Positions 1 to 10,966 of a stretch of DNA of 64,000 bases are shown here, piece after piece. The stretch comes from Gemmatimonadetes bacterium T265. Lineage in GTDB: Bacteria > Gemmatimonadota > Gemmatimonadetes > Gemmatimonadales > Gemmatimonadaceae. Position numbers and translations under genes: made by a program. Each line of letters starts with the position of its first letter. The first letter of the stretch is position 1. Below the pieces are notes generated by a model. The model was not told the origin of the DNA and did no database searches. It worked only from the letters and a program-made list of their open reading frames with translations. The stretch covers positions 558,001 through 622,000 of the forward strand of contig BPUI01000002.1 in the NCBI GenBank assembly GCA_019973575.1. Reading direction: 5' to 3'.

Positions 1-114
1 CGCCCGCGTGCGCACCACGCCGCACTCGACGAGGCGCGCGAGCCCGCGCCGGTCGCGCGCGACGACGCCGTAGCCCGTCGCGGCCGTCCCGGGGTCGATG
101 CCGAGGACGAGCAC
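1..114 (-). CDS. ruvC: RuvC Holliday-junction resolvase, N-terminal fragment
   Basis: Only the first 38 codons lie in the window; the rest runs off the left edge. The translation begins at a GTG and reads [18 protein letters not shown], the RuvC N-terminal strand in which the first Asp (of GIDPG) is a catalytic metal ligand. RuvC cuts Holliday junctions resolved with RuvAB during recombinational repair. The gene starts 5 bp after the yebC stop on the same strand, and yebC-ruvC is a very common bacterial order, which supports both calls. The GTG at 114-112 is the only start I see between the yebC stop and the conserved strand. Confidence 0.9.
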   Translation of the reverse strand, partial: MLVLGIDPGTAATGYGVVARDRRGLARLVECGVVRTRA

Positions 115-118
115 GCGG

Positions 119-862
119 CTACGCCTCGGCCATCGCGTCCGCGTCGATGTCGAAGTTGCCTTCCACCTTTTGCACGTCGTCGAGGTCCTCGAGCGCGTCG
201 AGCAGCTTCACGAGCTGCTGCGCGTCGGCGCCGGCGACGTGCACGGTGCTCTTGGGCACCATCGCGATCGCGACCTCCGAGGTCGCGATCTTCTTCGCCT
301 CGAGCCCCTCGCGCACGGCGTGCAGCGACGCCGGGTCGGTGGTCACGACGAATACGTCGTCGTCGAGCGCGACGTCTTCCGCGCCCGCCTCGAGCGCGGC
401 CTCCATGACGGCGTCCTCGTCGTACTTGGCCGCGTCGACCTGCAGCTGCCCCTTGCGGTCGAACATCCAGGCGACCGAGTTGGAGGTGCCGAGGTTGCCG
501 CCGCCGCGCGAGAGGCGGTGGCGCACGTCGGCGACCGTGCGCGTCGGGTTGTCGGTGAGCGCCTGGATCATCAGCGCGACGCCGCCCGGGCCGTACGCCT
601 CGTACGTCGCCTCCTGGTAGTCCACGCCCTCGAGCTCGCCCGTGCCCTTTTTCACCGCGCGCTCGATGTTCTCCTTCGGCATCGAATTCTGCCGCGCGGT
701 GTCGATCGCGAGGCGGAGGCGCGGGTTGCCGCCCGGGTCACCGCCGCCGGCCTTGGCCGCGACCGTGATCTCGCGGATGAGCTTCGTGAACAGCGCACCG
801 CGCTTCGCGTCGGTGGCCGCCTTGTAGTGCTTGATCTGCTTCCATTTGCTGTGGCCGGCCAT
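119..862 (-). CDS. yebC: YebC/PmpR family (TACO1-like) regulatory protein
   Basis: This is a 247-residue protein, the usual length for YebC/PmpR. It opens with the family signature [20 protein letters not shown], followed by [22 protein letters not shown] and [10 protein letters not shown]-like segments. Members act as DNA-binding regulators or, like mitochondrial TACO1, as factors that help ribosomes translate difficult (for example proline-rich) stretches. The frame is open far upstream, but the ATG at 862-860 is chosen because the conserved signature begins there. It heads a yebC-ruvC unit that diverges from the ABC transporter gene starting at 927. Confidence 0.93.
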   Translation of the reverse strand: MAGHSKWKQIKHYKAATDAKRGALFTKLIREITVAAKAGGGDPGGNPRLRLAIDTARQNSMPKENIERAVKKGTGELEGVDYQEATYEAYGPGGVALMIQALTDNPTRTVADVRHRLSRGGGNLGTSNSVAWMFDRKGQLQVDAAKYDEDAVMEAALEAGAEDVALDDDVFVVTTDPASLHAVREGLEAKKIATSEVAIAMVPKSTVHVAGADAQQLVKLLDALEDLDDVQKVEGNFDIDADAMAEA

Positions 863-912
863 CGGGACGCGCTCGCTCGTTGGGGTTCGGGTGGAGGCGG
901 GGAAGATATGGC

Positions 913-918
913 TAGATT
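913..918 (+). promoter_or_regulatory. Candidate -10 box (TAGATT) for the envelope-lipid cluster
   Basis: TAGATT lies 8 bp before the preferred GTG start of the ABC transporter, so transcription from it would begin at or next to that codon (leaderless mRNA). No convincing -35 hexamer is visible. The spacer 863-926 must hold the promoters of both divergent units. Confidence 0.3.
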
Positions 919-926
919 CCCCGGCC

Positions 927-2779
<1,853 letters not shown>

Positions 2780-2780
<1 letters not shown>

Positions 2781-3835
2781 TGCCGGTCCTGTTCTACCAC
2801 CCCGACGCGGTCGCGGACGGCCGCGCCCGCGCGTTCGTCGCGGGCGCGCGCGGGCTCGCGGACGCGGGGTGGCGCGTGGCGCTCGCGACGCACGCCGCGG
2901 CGACGCACGGCGCGGCCGCGCTGGCCGCGGCGCAGGGGATCCCCGTCCTCACGCTCCCGCCGTCGACCACGCTCGTCGGCGCGACGGCGGAGCTCTCGCG
3001 CGCGATCCGCACGCACTTGGCTGAAGTCGTCTTCGTCCACGGCGAGCGCGCGCATGTGGTCGCCGCGGGCGCGGCGTGGCGCGCGCAGCGTTCCGCGGTC
3101 GTGCGCCGCGTCGGCGCCGGCGAGGCGCTCACCTTTGGCGCGTCGGCGCGCGCCGCGCTACGCGCGGCCGCGACCGGCGTCCTCTGCACCTGGCCCGAAC
3201 AGGCCTCGGCCGTGCCGGCGCGGGCCGCGCTCGGGGCGGTCGTCGCCGACCTCGGCGTGCCCGAGCGGGCGCCCGCCCACGACGGGCCGGGTTGTCGCGT
3301 CCGCTGCACCGTCGCGCCCGGCGCGGAGTTGCGCGCGGCCCTCGTCCTCCGCGTCGCGGCGATGATCGCGCCCCGCCACCGGGACCTCGAACTCGCCTTC
3401 GTCGGCCCCGGCGTGCGCGACGAGGCGCTCGCGATGCACGCCGCCGCGCTCGGCATCCGCCACCGCGTGACCTGGCACGAGACGCTCCCGGCCGACGCGC
3501 CCGACCCGGACGTCGCGTGGGTCGCGGCCGGGAGCGACGACGGCGCGTTCGCCGCGCTCGACGCGATGGCCGCGGGCGTGCCGGTGCTCGCCGAGCGCGG
3601 GAGCGCGCCCGCGCGCTACGTCGCCGATGGTATCACGGGGCTCCACCTCATCCCCGGCGACGTGCCGGCGAGCGCGGCCGTGCTCGCACGGCTGCTCGGG
3701 CAGGCGGACGCGCGGGCCGCGATGGGCGCGGCGGGGCGGAGCCGAGCGCGGCGCGCGTACGCCGAATCGGCGATGGTCGACGGGTTCGCGCGCGCGGTCG
3801 CCGCCGCGCGCGACCGGACGCGGTGGCGCCGGTGA
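2780..3835 (+). CDS. Glycosyltransferase, GT4-like
   Basis: A 351-residue protein with the two-domain outline of GT-B glycosyltransferases. The C-terminal half carries the nucleotide-sugar-binding pattern: LAFVGPGVRDE, a segment like AALDAMAAGVPVLAERG (the usual E-x7-E/G-x-P-V region), then ITGLHLIPGDV. The N-terminal half is alanine-rich and diverged. It probably adds a sugar to an envelope glycolipid in the cytoplasm. GTG 2780-2782 overlaps the last base of the transporter stop (TAGTG), and the gene end overlaps the acyltransferase start (GTGA), so all three are probably translationally coupled. The exact sugar and acceptor are unknown. Confidence 0.7.
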
Positions 3836-4782
3836 GTCACGTGCCCGCGAACGCGCCCACGACGCGCCCGGTCGTCCTCCGCCACCGCGCCGAGTTCGTC
3901 GCGCTCCGCACCGCGCTCGCCGGGCTCGGCGCGCTACCCTGGGCGCGCGCGACCGCGGTCGGCGCCGCGCTCGGGCGCGCCGGGTACCGGCCGCTCGGCA
4001 TCCGCCGCGACGTCGTCGAGTCGCAGCTCGCGGCCGCCTTCCCCGAGTGGCCCGCCGGCCGGGTGCGCGAGGTGGCGGCGGCCTCCTACGCCTCGCTCGG
4101 CCGCACGACGATCGAGGCCGCGCTGCTCCCCGCGTTAGGCACGGGCGGCGTGCTCGCGCTGTTCGCCGAGGTCGACGGGTGGGACGTGCTCGAGGCCGCG
4201 CGCGCCGAGGGCCGGGGCGTCATCCTCGTCACCGGCCACCTCGGGAACTGGGAGGTCGGCGGCTCGTACGTCGCCGCGCGCGGCGTGCCGATCGACGGGA
4301 TCGCGCGGCAGCAGGAGAACCCGCTGTTCGACCGCTTCCTCACGGGCACCCGCGAGCGGCTCGGGATGCGCGTCGTGTGGGACGGCGAGGCGGTGCGGCG
4401 CACGCCGCGCGCGCTGCACGCGGGGCGCGTGGTCGCGTTCCTCGTCGACCAGGGGACGTTAGGCCTCGCGTCGACGTGGGTCCCCTTCTTCGGCCGCCCG
4501 GCCAAGACCCCGCGCGGGCCCGCGGTGTTCGCGCTCCGCCTCGGGGCGCCGCTCGTCTTCGCCGCCGCGGTGCGGCGCGCTGACGGCCGCTTCCGCCTCG
4601 GCTTCGAGCGCGTGCCGGTGGTGCCCACCGGCGACCGCGAGCGCGACGTCGACGCGATCGTCGCCGCGTACACCGCGACACTCGAACGCTGGGTCCGCCG
4701 CACCCCGGAGCAGTACTTCTGGCAGCACCGGCGCTGGCGGCACCAGCCCGCGCCGGGCGACCGGGTGGGGGAGGATGACTGA
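3832..4782 (+). CDS. Lysophospholipid acyltransferase, LpxL/HtrB family
   Basis: A 316-residue protein of the lipid A lauroyl/myristoyl acyltransferase family, which moves an acyl chain from acyl-ACP onto Kdo2-lipid IVA or a similar acceptor at the inner membrane. The catalytic H-x4-E motif is visible as HLGNWE (His about 136, Glu about 141). Downstream are family segments DQGTLG, VPFFGRPAKTPRGPA and the C-terminal PEQYFWQHRRWR. The length matches LpxL (about 306). GTG 3832 overlaps the previous stop by 3 bases. No clear N-terminal transmembrane anchor is visible. Confidence 0.87.
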   Translation: MSHVPANAPTTRPVVLRHRAEFVALRTALAGLGALPWARATAVGAALGRAGYRPLGIRRDVVESQLAAAFPEWPAGRVREVAAASYASLGRTTIEAALLPALGTGGVLALFAEVDGWDVLEAARAEGRGVILVTGHLGNWEVGGSYVAARGVPIDGIARQQENPLFDRFLTGTRERLGMRVVWDGEAVRRTPRALHAGRVVAFLVDQGTLGLASTWVPFFGRPAKTPRGPAVFALRLGAPLVFAAAVRRADGRFRLGFERVPVVPTGDRERDVDAIVAAYTATLERWVRRTPEQYFWQHRRWRHQPAPGDRVGEDD

Positions 4783-5740
4783 CCGCGCCGTGGAGACCGC
4801 CGCCGCCGCGCCGTCGGCGCGCGCGTGGGTCGCGCTCCGCGCCGACGGCCGCGCGCGCCTCGGGCTCGCCGCGATTGCCGTGCTGCTCGTCGCGGCCGCG
4901 GGCGCGCCGCTGCTCGCCCGCCACGACCCGGCCGCGATCGACCTCGGCGTCGCCCTCGAGCCGCCGTCCGCCGCGCACTGGTTCGGCACCGACGTGCAGG
5001 GGCGCGACGTCTGGGCCCGCCTGCTCTACGGCGCCCGCGTCTCGCTCGCCGTCGGCGTCGGGTCGCAGTGCATCGCGCTCGCGTTGGGCGTCGCGCTCGG
5101 CCTCGTCGCCGGCTACTACGGGCGGTGGGCGGACGACCTCGTCATGCGACTCGCCGACGTCACGCTCGCCTTCCCGACGCTCCTCCTCCTGATCGCGATG
5201 GCGGCCGCCTTCTCGCCCTCGATCGCGACGGTGGTCGTGACGATCGGCGTCGTCGGCTGGGCGGGGATGGCGCGGCTCGTCCGGGGGCAGGTGCTCGTCG
5301 TGCGCACGGCGGAGTACGTGCAGGCGGAGCGCGCGCTCGGCGCCGGCGACCTGCGCGTCATGCTGCGCCACGTGCTGCCCAACGTGATCGCCCCGGTCGT
5401 CATCGCTGCGACGCTCGGCGTGGCCGGCGCGATCATGGCGGAGGCGGCGCTGTCCTTCCTCGGGCTCGGCGTCCAGCCGCCGACGGCGAGCTGGGGGGCG
5501 ATGATCGCCGACGGGCGCGACCTCGCGCAGCTGCGCGGCGCGCCGTGGACGTCGCTCGCCCCCGGGCTCGCGATCGGCGTCGCCGTGCTCGGCTTCAACC
5601 TCGTCGGCGACGCACTCCGCGACGCGCTCGACCCGCGCGCGGCCGCCGTGCGCGGCCCCGAGCGCCGCCGCGGGCGCGTGCGCCTCCTCCGCCGCGCCGA
5701 CGTCCCGACCGACGCGGGCGCGGTCCCCGTCCGCCGCTAA
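4775..5740 (+). CDS. DppC/OppC-type ABC transporter permease
   Basis: A 321-residue inner-membrane permease of the peptide/nickel transporter C-type. It has an N-terminal helix (about residues 25-45), the periplasmic HWFGTDVQGRDVWARLLYGA signature of DppC proteins, and the EAA loop around EYVQAERALGAGDLRVMLRHVLPN. AEAALSFLGLGVQPPTASWG is also typical. DppC normally pairs with DppB, a binding protein and one or two ATPases; none of these is in the window, so it is an orphan. ATG 4775 overlaps the acyltransferase stop by 8 bases. The last 35 residues are Arg-rich and beyond the usual family end. Confidence 0.87.
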   Translation: MTDRAVETAAAAPSARAWVALRADGRARLGLAAIAVLLVAAAGAPLLARHDPAAIDLGVALEPPSAAHWFGTDVQGRDVWARLLYGARVSLAVGVGSQCIALALGVALGLVAGYYGRWADDLVMRLADVTLAFPTLLLLIAMAAAFSPSIATVVVTIGVVGWAGMARLVRGQVLVVRTAEYVQAERALGAGDLRVMLRHVLPNVIAPVVIAATLGVAGAIMAEAALSFLGLGVQPPTASWGAMIADGRDLAQLRGAPWTSLAPGLAIGVAVLGFNLVGDALRDALDPRAAAVRGPERRRGRVRLLRRADVPTDAGAVPVRR

Positions 5741-5748
5741 CCGTCCGC

Positions 5749-6918
5749 ATGACCTACGACGTCGAGGCGCTCCGCCGCGTCGAGTTCCCCTGGGCCGCGC
5801 GGGGCGAGGCGGCCTACCTGAACAACGCCAGCACGGGCCCGCTGCCCGCGCGCACCGTCGCGGCCGTGTCGGAGTTCGTCGCCCGCCGCGCCGAACCGTA
5901 CCGGATCGGGGACTCGGAGCTGTTCGACACGCTCGCCCGCGTGCGCGACGGCGTCGCCCGGCTGGTCGGCGCGGAGCCGGGCGAGGTCGCCTGCATGCCC
6001 AACACGACGTACGGGCTCAACTTCGCGGCCCGCGCGCTCCCGTTAGGCCCGGGCGACGTCGTGCTGACCTTCGACGGCGAGTTCCCGGCCAACGTCTATC
6101 CGTGGATGGCGCTCGCCGTGCGCGGCGTGCGGCTCGAACTCCTCCCGGGGACCGCCGAGGGGCTCCCCGACGAGGCCGCGCTGCTGCGCGCGATCGCCGA
6201 GCGCGACGACGTGCGCGCGGTGACGGTGAGCTGGGTGCAGTTCGCGAGCGGGTACCGCGTCGACCTCGCCGCGATCGGCGCCGCGTGCCGCGCGCGCGGC
6301 GTCTGGTTCGTCGTCGACGCCATCCAGGGGCTCGGCGCCTGCCCGCTCGACCTGCGCGCGACGCCGGTCGACGTGCTCGCCTGCGGGGCGCAGAAGTGGC
6401 TGCTCGCGCCGTGGGGGACGGGGTTCGTCTACGTGCGGCGCGAGCTCGTCGCGCGGCTCGCGCCGCAGGACGTCGGCTGGCTCGCCGTGCGCGGGGCCGA
6501 CGACTTCGCGCGCCTCACCGACTACGACTACACGCTCCGCGACGACGCGCGGCGCTTCGAAGTCCTCACGCTGCCGTTCCACGACTTCGCCGGGCTCGCG
6601 GCCAGTCTCGACCTGCTCCACGCGCTCGGGCCCGACGCGGTCGCGGCGCACGTCGCGGCGCGGGCCGATCAGATCGTCGCCTGGGCCGCGGCGCGCGACG
6701 GCGTCACGCTCGTCACGCCGCGCGACCCGGCGCGGCGCGCGGGCGTCGTCTCGTTCCGCCTGCCGGACGCGGCCGCGGCGTCGGGGCTGCTGCGTGCGGC
6801 CGGGGTCGCGCACTCGGTGCGCGAGGGCGCGGTGCGCCTGTCCCCGCACGGTTACAATTCGGCCGCTGACGTCGACCGCGCGCTCGACGTGCTCGACGCG
6901 CACCTCCGCGCCGGCTGA
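5749..6918 (+). CDS. Class V PLP-dependent aminotransferase
   Basis: A 389-residue fold-type I PLP enzyme in the cysteine desulfurase/isopenicillin-N-epimerase-like group. Recognisable parts are LNNASTGPLP at the N-terminus, the cofactor segment FVVDAIQGLG with the PLP-binding Asp, and the Schiff-base lysine in GAQKWLLAPWG (about Lys216). The reaction (desulfurase, epimerase or aminotransferase) cannot be told apart here. It sits 8 bp after the permease stop, so it is probably in the same transcript, although it has no obvious link to lipid export. Confidence 0.82.
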   Translation: MTYDVEALRRVEFPWAARGEAAYLNNASTGPLPARTVAAVSEFVARRAEPYRIGDSELFDTLARVRDGVARLVGAEPGEVACMPNTTYGLNFAARALPLGPGDVVLTFDGEFPANVYPWMALAVRGVRLELLPGTAEGLPDEAALLRAIAERDDVRAVTVSWVQFASGYRVDLAAIGAACRARGVWFVVDAIQGLGACPLDLRATPVDVLACGAQKWLLAPWGTGFVYVRRELVARLAPQDVGWLAVRGADDFARLTDYDYTLRDDARRFEVLTLPFHDFAGLAASLDLLHALGPDAVAAHVAARADQIVAWAAARDGVTLVTPRDPARRAGVVSFRLPDAAAASGLLRAAGVAHSVREGAVRLSPHGYNSAADVDRALDVLDAHLRAG

Positions 6919-6969
6919 CGCGCCCGCCTACCTGCGGGTCGACCAACCTCGTCCTTGACTGCTCCCGAC

Positions 6970-7302
6970 ATGCCGACCCCGCGTCGCGCCCGCCCGATTG
7001 CCGCCACCGCCGCCCTCCTCGCGCTCGTGCTGGGCGCCGCCTGCCACGGCCGCAACGACGGCGCCCGCGACGGCGCCGGCGGCGCGAGCATGGGCGCTGG
7101 GGGCCCCGGCCAGCCCGGGCCTCAGCCGGGGGAGAACGCCGACACCGGCCTGACCGCCGCCGGCACCCCGGGCCCGACGCGCGCCACGACGACGACCAAC
7201 ACGCAGGCCAAGGCGGAGAGCGCGGCGTCGGTCAACTCCAAGCAGCCGGGCGCCCCGGGCGCGGGCGGCAGCGCGGCGGCCGCGGGCGCGACGAAGCAGT
7301 AG
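6970..7302 (+). CDS. Small secreted lipoprotein, Gly/Ala/Pro-rich
   Basis: A 110-residue protein with a basic start, hydrophobic core and lipobox (LVLGAAC), so it should be cleaved and lipidated at Cys. The remainder is low-complexity Gly/Ala/Pro/Thr/Asn with no domain I recognise. A TTG at 6955 is an in-frame alternative that would add five residues before the ATG; the ATG gives a better signal peptide. It follows the aminotransferase by about 50 bp and closes the cluster. Function unknown. Confidence 0.55.
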   Translation: MPTPRRARPIAATAALLALVLGAACHGRNDGARDGAGGASMGAGGPGQPGPQPGENADTGLTAAGTPGPTRATTTTNTQAKAESAASVNSKQPGAPGAGGSAAAAGATKQ

Positions 7303-7916
7303 CGCCGCCGGGCGACTGCCTAACGCATCCCGCCGGCGGGGGCGCCAGCACGAGCGAGGTGACCTCGACGCCCAACGCGCCGGAGGTGCGTCCGCGGACG
7401 TCCGCGCCGCGGGTGGCGGGGGCGGGCTCCGGAGACCTTGGCGTGTGCCGCGGGACCGACGGAGGCGAGCACACACGTGCCGGCCACGCGCGGACCCCGC
7501 GCGGACCCCGCGCACCAGTGCCCGGGCGCTGCATCGTCACGGGCGCCGGACGCGCGACGTCGAACCGGCCGTCGACGTTGCGCGCCGGGGACGCCGAGCC
7601 CATGACGTCGCCATTTGCTGGAGCGATTCAGCCCCGAACACTAAGAAGTCCACGCGTGCCGCCGCGCGAGCCGGTGTGCGGTGACCCCGGGCGGCGAGCG
7701 AGGGTGCATAGCCGTGTGTGGGCGGTCGAACCCATTCGAACCGCCCCGAACGCCTCCGAACCTGGCATAGTGGGTCTGTTGTAGCGGGACCGACCCGTAG
7801 GCCGGCGCTGGTGTGGCGGCGTGTTCGGCAGTTCGGCTTCGGCAGTTCGGCCGCCGTCCGCGGGCGTCCGCGCGGCCCATTCTTCATTTACGTGTCCCTC
7901 GAGGAGGGGAGAAGTC
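7303..7916. other. 614-bp non-coding interval upstream of susC
   Basis: I see no convincing gene here. Frames are open on both strands only because of base composition and match nothing I know. The right half is less GC-rich than its surroundings. Around 7729-7765 the pentamer CGAAC recurs four times at about 9-10 bp spacing, followed by GTCTGTTGTAG (about 7773), which resembles the promoter-like GTATGTTGTAG at 21396. Regulatory sites for the starch locus probably lie here. Confidence 0.4.
7824..7851 (+). repeat. Tandem 14-bp repeat in the susC leader
   Basis: Two perfect head-to-tail copies of TTCGGCAGTTCGGC (7824-7837 and 7838-7851), each itself containing two TTCGGC steps, lie 66-93 bp before the susC start. 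They could form alternative hairpins or bind a protein; no function can be assigned. Confidence 0.6.
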
Positions 7917-10900
7917 ATGGCATCAGTTCGTAGGTGCGCCGGGGCGTCCGCCGGTGCGCTGTTCCTCGCCGCGGTCCCGGCGGTCGCGCGCGCCCAGACG
8001 GGGACCATCTCCGGCCGCGTGGTCGACTCGGTCTCGCAACAGGGCGTGCCGAGCGTGAACGTGATCCTGGTCGGCACGACGATCGGCACGGAGACGCGCC
8101 CGGACGGCAGCTTCACCCTCGCCCGCGTGCCGGTCGGCGCGCGCGCCGTCCGCGTCGCGCGCATCGGCTTCGCCGCCCAGACGCACACCGTCGACGTGAC
8201 CGACGGCGGCACGGCGACGCTCAACTTCCGGCTCGGCGCGCTCGTGGCCCGGCTCTCCGAGGTGGTCGTCGCACAGGCCTACAGCGGCGGCGGCGGGCAG
8301 GACCGCCGCAACGTCACCGGCTCGGTCGCCGCGGTCGACAGCACGCTCTTCAACAAGGGACGCGTCGACAGCCCCGAGCAGCTGATCCAGGCCAAGGTGC
8401 CGGGTGTGCAGGTCGTGAGCGACAACTCGCCGGGCGGCAGTATCTCGGTGCGCATCCGCGGCCAGGCGTCAGTCAACGGGGTCACCGACCCGCTCTTCGT
8501 AGTCGACGGGATCCCGATTCCGGTCGGCGGCGGCCTCTCCGCCGGGCGCAACCCGCTCAACTTCCTGAACCCGCAGGACATCGCCAACATCACCGTCCTC
8601 AAGGACGCGCAGGCCACGGCGATCTACGGATCGCGCGGCGCCAACGGCGTCGTCCTCATCACCACCAAGAACGGCACCCAGGGCGGCCCGCAGGTCACCT
8701 ACGGCTCCAATTACAGCAACCGCTCGATCGCCCGCACGCCGAGCTATGTCGGCGCGGACCAGTACCGTCAGATCGTCCAGCAGTACGCCCCGGCCAACGT
8801 CTCGGTGCTCGGCAACGCCAACACCAACTGGCTCGACGCCGTCAAGCAGACCGGCGGGGGCACGGAGCAGAACTTCGCCGTCGGCGGGACGCGGCAGGAC
8901 TTGCAGTACCGCCTCTCGCTCAACTACCTGACCGACAACGGCGTCCTCAAGGGCGACAACACGAAGCGCGTCTCCGGCCAGTTCAACTACGCCGACCGCC
9001 TGTTCCACAACGTGTTCGACGTGCAGGCGACGCTGCGCGCGGTGCGCACCTACGACAACTACGGCGCGGGCAGCTACCTCGCCGACGTGTACGGCTACCC
9101 CTCGACGCAGCCGATCTACAACCCCGACGGCAGCTTCTACGAGATCAACAACTTCAACGCGGCCAACAACCCGCTCGCCCGCCTCGCCGCGACGACCAAC
9201 AAGGGGCAGACCGACCGCGGCATCGGGAACCTGCAGTTGCGCGCGAACGCCCCCTTCCTCACGGGGCTCTCGGGCACGGTGCGCGGCAGCTTCGACGCGG
9301 CGCGCTCGGCCCAGACGATCTTCACCCCCACGACCGACCCGACGCAGCGGTTCGTAATCGACTCGCTCCAGGGCTCGTACTTCCAGAACCTGCCCGAGGC
9401 GACGACGCTCGTCCTCGACGCGTACAGCAACTACGTCCACCGGCTCGAGTCGGCCCGCGCCGACCTCGACCTCACGGCCGGGTACTCGTACGAGACGTTC
9501 CGTGGCAACAACGCGCAGTTCACCTCGATCGGCCTGAGCACGAACGCGCTCGGTACCGGCGGCATCCCCTCGGCGACGCGTACCTTCACGCCGGCGGTCA
9601 ACGTGCAGGAGAGCCGCCTCGCGTCGTTCTTCGCCCGCGCCAACGCCACGATCGCCGACAAGTACCTGGTCGGCTTCTCCGTGCGCCGCGACGGATCGTC
9701 GCGATTCGGTACGAACAACCAGTGGGGCAACTTCCCGGCGGCGAGCGTGGGCTGGCGGCTGTCGGAGGAGAGCTTCCTCAAGGACCGGCTCCCCGGCGTC
9801 TCGGACCTCAAGCTGCGCTACTCGTACGGCCTGAACGGCAACCAGCCCTTCGCCAACTACCTCGCGCAGCCCACGTACAGCTACTCGAGCGCGCAGTCGG
9901 AGGTGCAGTTCGGGAACACCTTCGTCCCGACGATCCAGCCGTCGGCGGCGAACCCGAACCTCAAGTGGGAGCAGTCGGCCACACACGACCTCGGCCTCGA
10001 CTACGCGCTCTTCCGGGGGCGCGTCAGCGGCACGTTCGACTACTACAACAAGAAGACGACCAACCTGCTGTTCAACGTGCCGGTGGCGTCCGGGACGAAC
10101 TTCAGCAACTACGTCCTCGAGAACATCGGCTCGCTGCGCAACGCCGGCTTCGAGGCGGGCCTCAACGTGAGCGTGCTGCAGGGCGGCGCCGGCCGGCCGC
10201 TCGGCGGCCTGCGCTACGACGCCAACTTCGCGGCGTCGACCAACCGCAACCGCGTGCTGTCGATCAGCGGCGCCGGCGGGGCCTCGCGGATCAACACCGG
10301 CGACATCGGCTTCCAGACCGTCGCGGTGGTGCAGCCGGGGCTGCCGATCAACACGTACTACGTGTTCCGGCACGTGAACGACGCCAACGGCAACCCGGTG
10401 GTCGGGCCGAACACGACGTCGAGCGGAACGGACGCCACCAAGTACTACGTGGACCAGAACCACGACGGGCAGATCGACCAGAACGACCTCGTGCCGTTCC
10501 ACAGCCCGCAGCCGCGCTGGATCCTCGGCCACACGTCCAACTTCGCGCTCGGCCGCGCGGACCTCAGCTTCACGCTGCGATCTTACCTGGGCTACTGGGT
10601 GTACAACGCCGTGGCCTCCACGCAGGGCTCCTACTCGGTCGTGCAGCAGGGCGGCGCCCCGCGCGCCCTGAACACGGCGGCGCTCAAGTACAACTTCGTC
10701 ACCTCGCAGGTCCTCTCGGACCTGTACGTCGAGAACGCGAACTTCCTCCGGATGGACAACGTCACGCTCGGCTACTCGCTCCCGGCGTACCGGGCGTTCC
10801 GCAGCACGCGCGTGTTCGCCACCGTGCAGAACGTGTTCACCGCGACCAAGTACAGCGGCGTCGACCCGCTCGCCGCCGGGCTGGGCGGGATCGACCAGAA

Positions 10901-10952
10901 CGCGTACCCGCTGACCCGCATCTTCACGCTCGGTCTCAACCTCGGCTTCTGA
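7917..10952 (+). CDS. SusC/RagA-family TonB-linked outer-membrane transporter
   Basis: A 1011-residue outer-membrane protein. A signal peptide (cleavage after about residue 26, ARA|QTG) is followed by a carboxypeptidase-regulatory-like beta-sandwich (about 30-108). Next is the TonB plug with the SusC signature around ITVLKDAQATAIYGSRGANG, then a long beta-barrel ending in Phe (LGLNLGF). The SusC/RagA family imports glycans or peptides with its SusD lid, using TonB energy. ATG 7917 is set by a strong ribosome-binding site (GAGGAGGGGA, 7901-7910). The adjacent susD and alpha-amylase genes suggest alpha-glucan import. There is no N-terminal STN domain, so no anti-sigma signalling is expected from it. 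Confidence 0.93.
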   Translation: MASVRRCAGASAGALFLAAVPAVARAQTGTISGRVVDSVSQQGVPSVNVILVGTTIGTETRPDGSFTLARVPVGARAVRVARIGFAAQTHTVDVTDGGTATLNFRLGALVARLSEVVVAQAYSGGGGQDRRNVTGSVAAVDSTLFNKGRVDSPEQLIQAKVPGVQVVSDNSPGGSISVRIRGQASVNGVTDPLFVVDGIPIPVGGGLSAGRNPLNFLNPQDIANITVLKDAQATAIYGSRGANGVVLITTKNGTQGGPQVTYGSNYSNRSIARTPSYVGADQYRQIVQQYAPANVSVLGNANTNWLDAVKQTGGGTEQNFAVGGTRQDLQYRLSLNYLTDNGVLKGDNTKRVSGQFNYADRLFHNVFDVQATLRAVRTYDNYGAGSYLADVYGYPSTQPIYNPDGSFYEINNFNAANNPLARLAATTNKGQTDRGIGNLQLRANAPFLTGLSGTVRGSFDAARSAQTIFTPTTDPTQRFVIDSLQGSYFQNLPEATTLVLDAYSNYVHRLESARADLDLTAGYSYETFRGNNAQFTSIGLSTNALGTGGIPSATRTFTPAVNVQESRLASFFARANATIADKYLVGFSVRRDGSSRFGTNNQWGNFPAASVGWRLSEESFLKDRLPGVSDLKLRYSYGLNGNQPFANYLAQPTYSYSSAQSEVQFGNTFVPTIQPSAANPNLKWEQSATHDLGLDYALFRGRVSGTFDYYNKKTTNLLFNVPVASGTNFSNYVLENIGSLRNAGFEAGLNVSVLQGGAGRPLGGLRYDANFAASTNRNRVLSISGAGGASRINTGDIGFQTVAVVQPGLPINTYYVFRHVNDANGNPVVGPNTTSSGTDATKYYVDQNHDGQIDQNDLVPFHSPQPRWILGHTSNFALGRADLSFTLRSYLGYWVYNAVASTQGSYSVVQQGGAPRALNTAALKYNFVTSQVLSDLYVENANFLRMDNVTLGYSLPAYRAFRSTRVFATVQNVFTATKYSGVDPLAAGLGGIDQNAYPLTRIFTLGLNLGF

Positions 10953-10966
10953 GGCCCGCCCGACCC

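Noticed and set aside
7359-7784. Open frame of about 140 codons upstream of susC
   Set aside because: No recognised domain and low-complexity composition. Overlapping frames on both strands are equally open, and it lies in the probable regulatory region.
8469-10532. 687-codon minus-strand open frame opposite susC
   Set aside because: Composition is Arg/Val/Glu-rich shadow, with no domain and no ribosome-binding site; the plus-strand SusC is unambiguous.
7934-10966. Long Arg/Pro/Gln-rich open frame overlapping susC on the same strand
   Set aside because: A shadow frame caused by high GC; it becomes real only at the susD start (10967).
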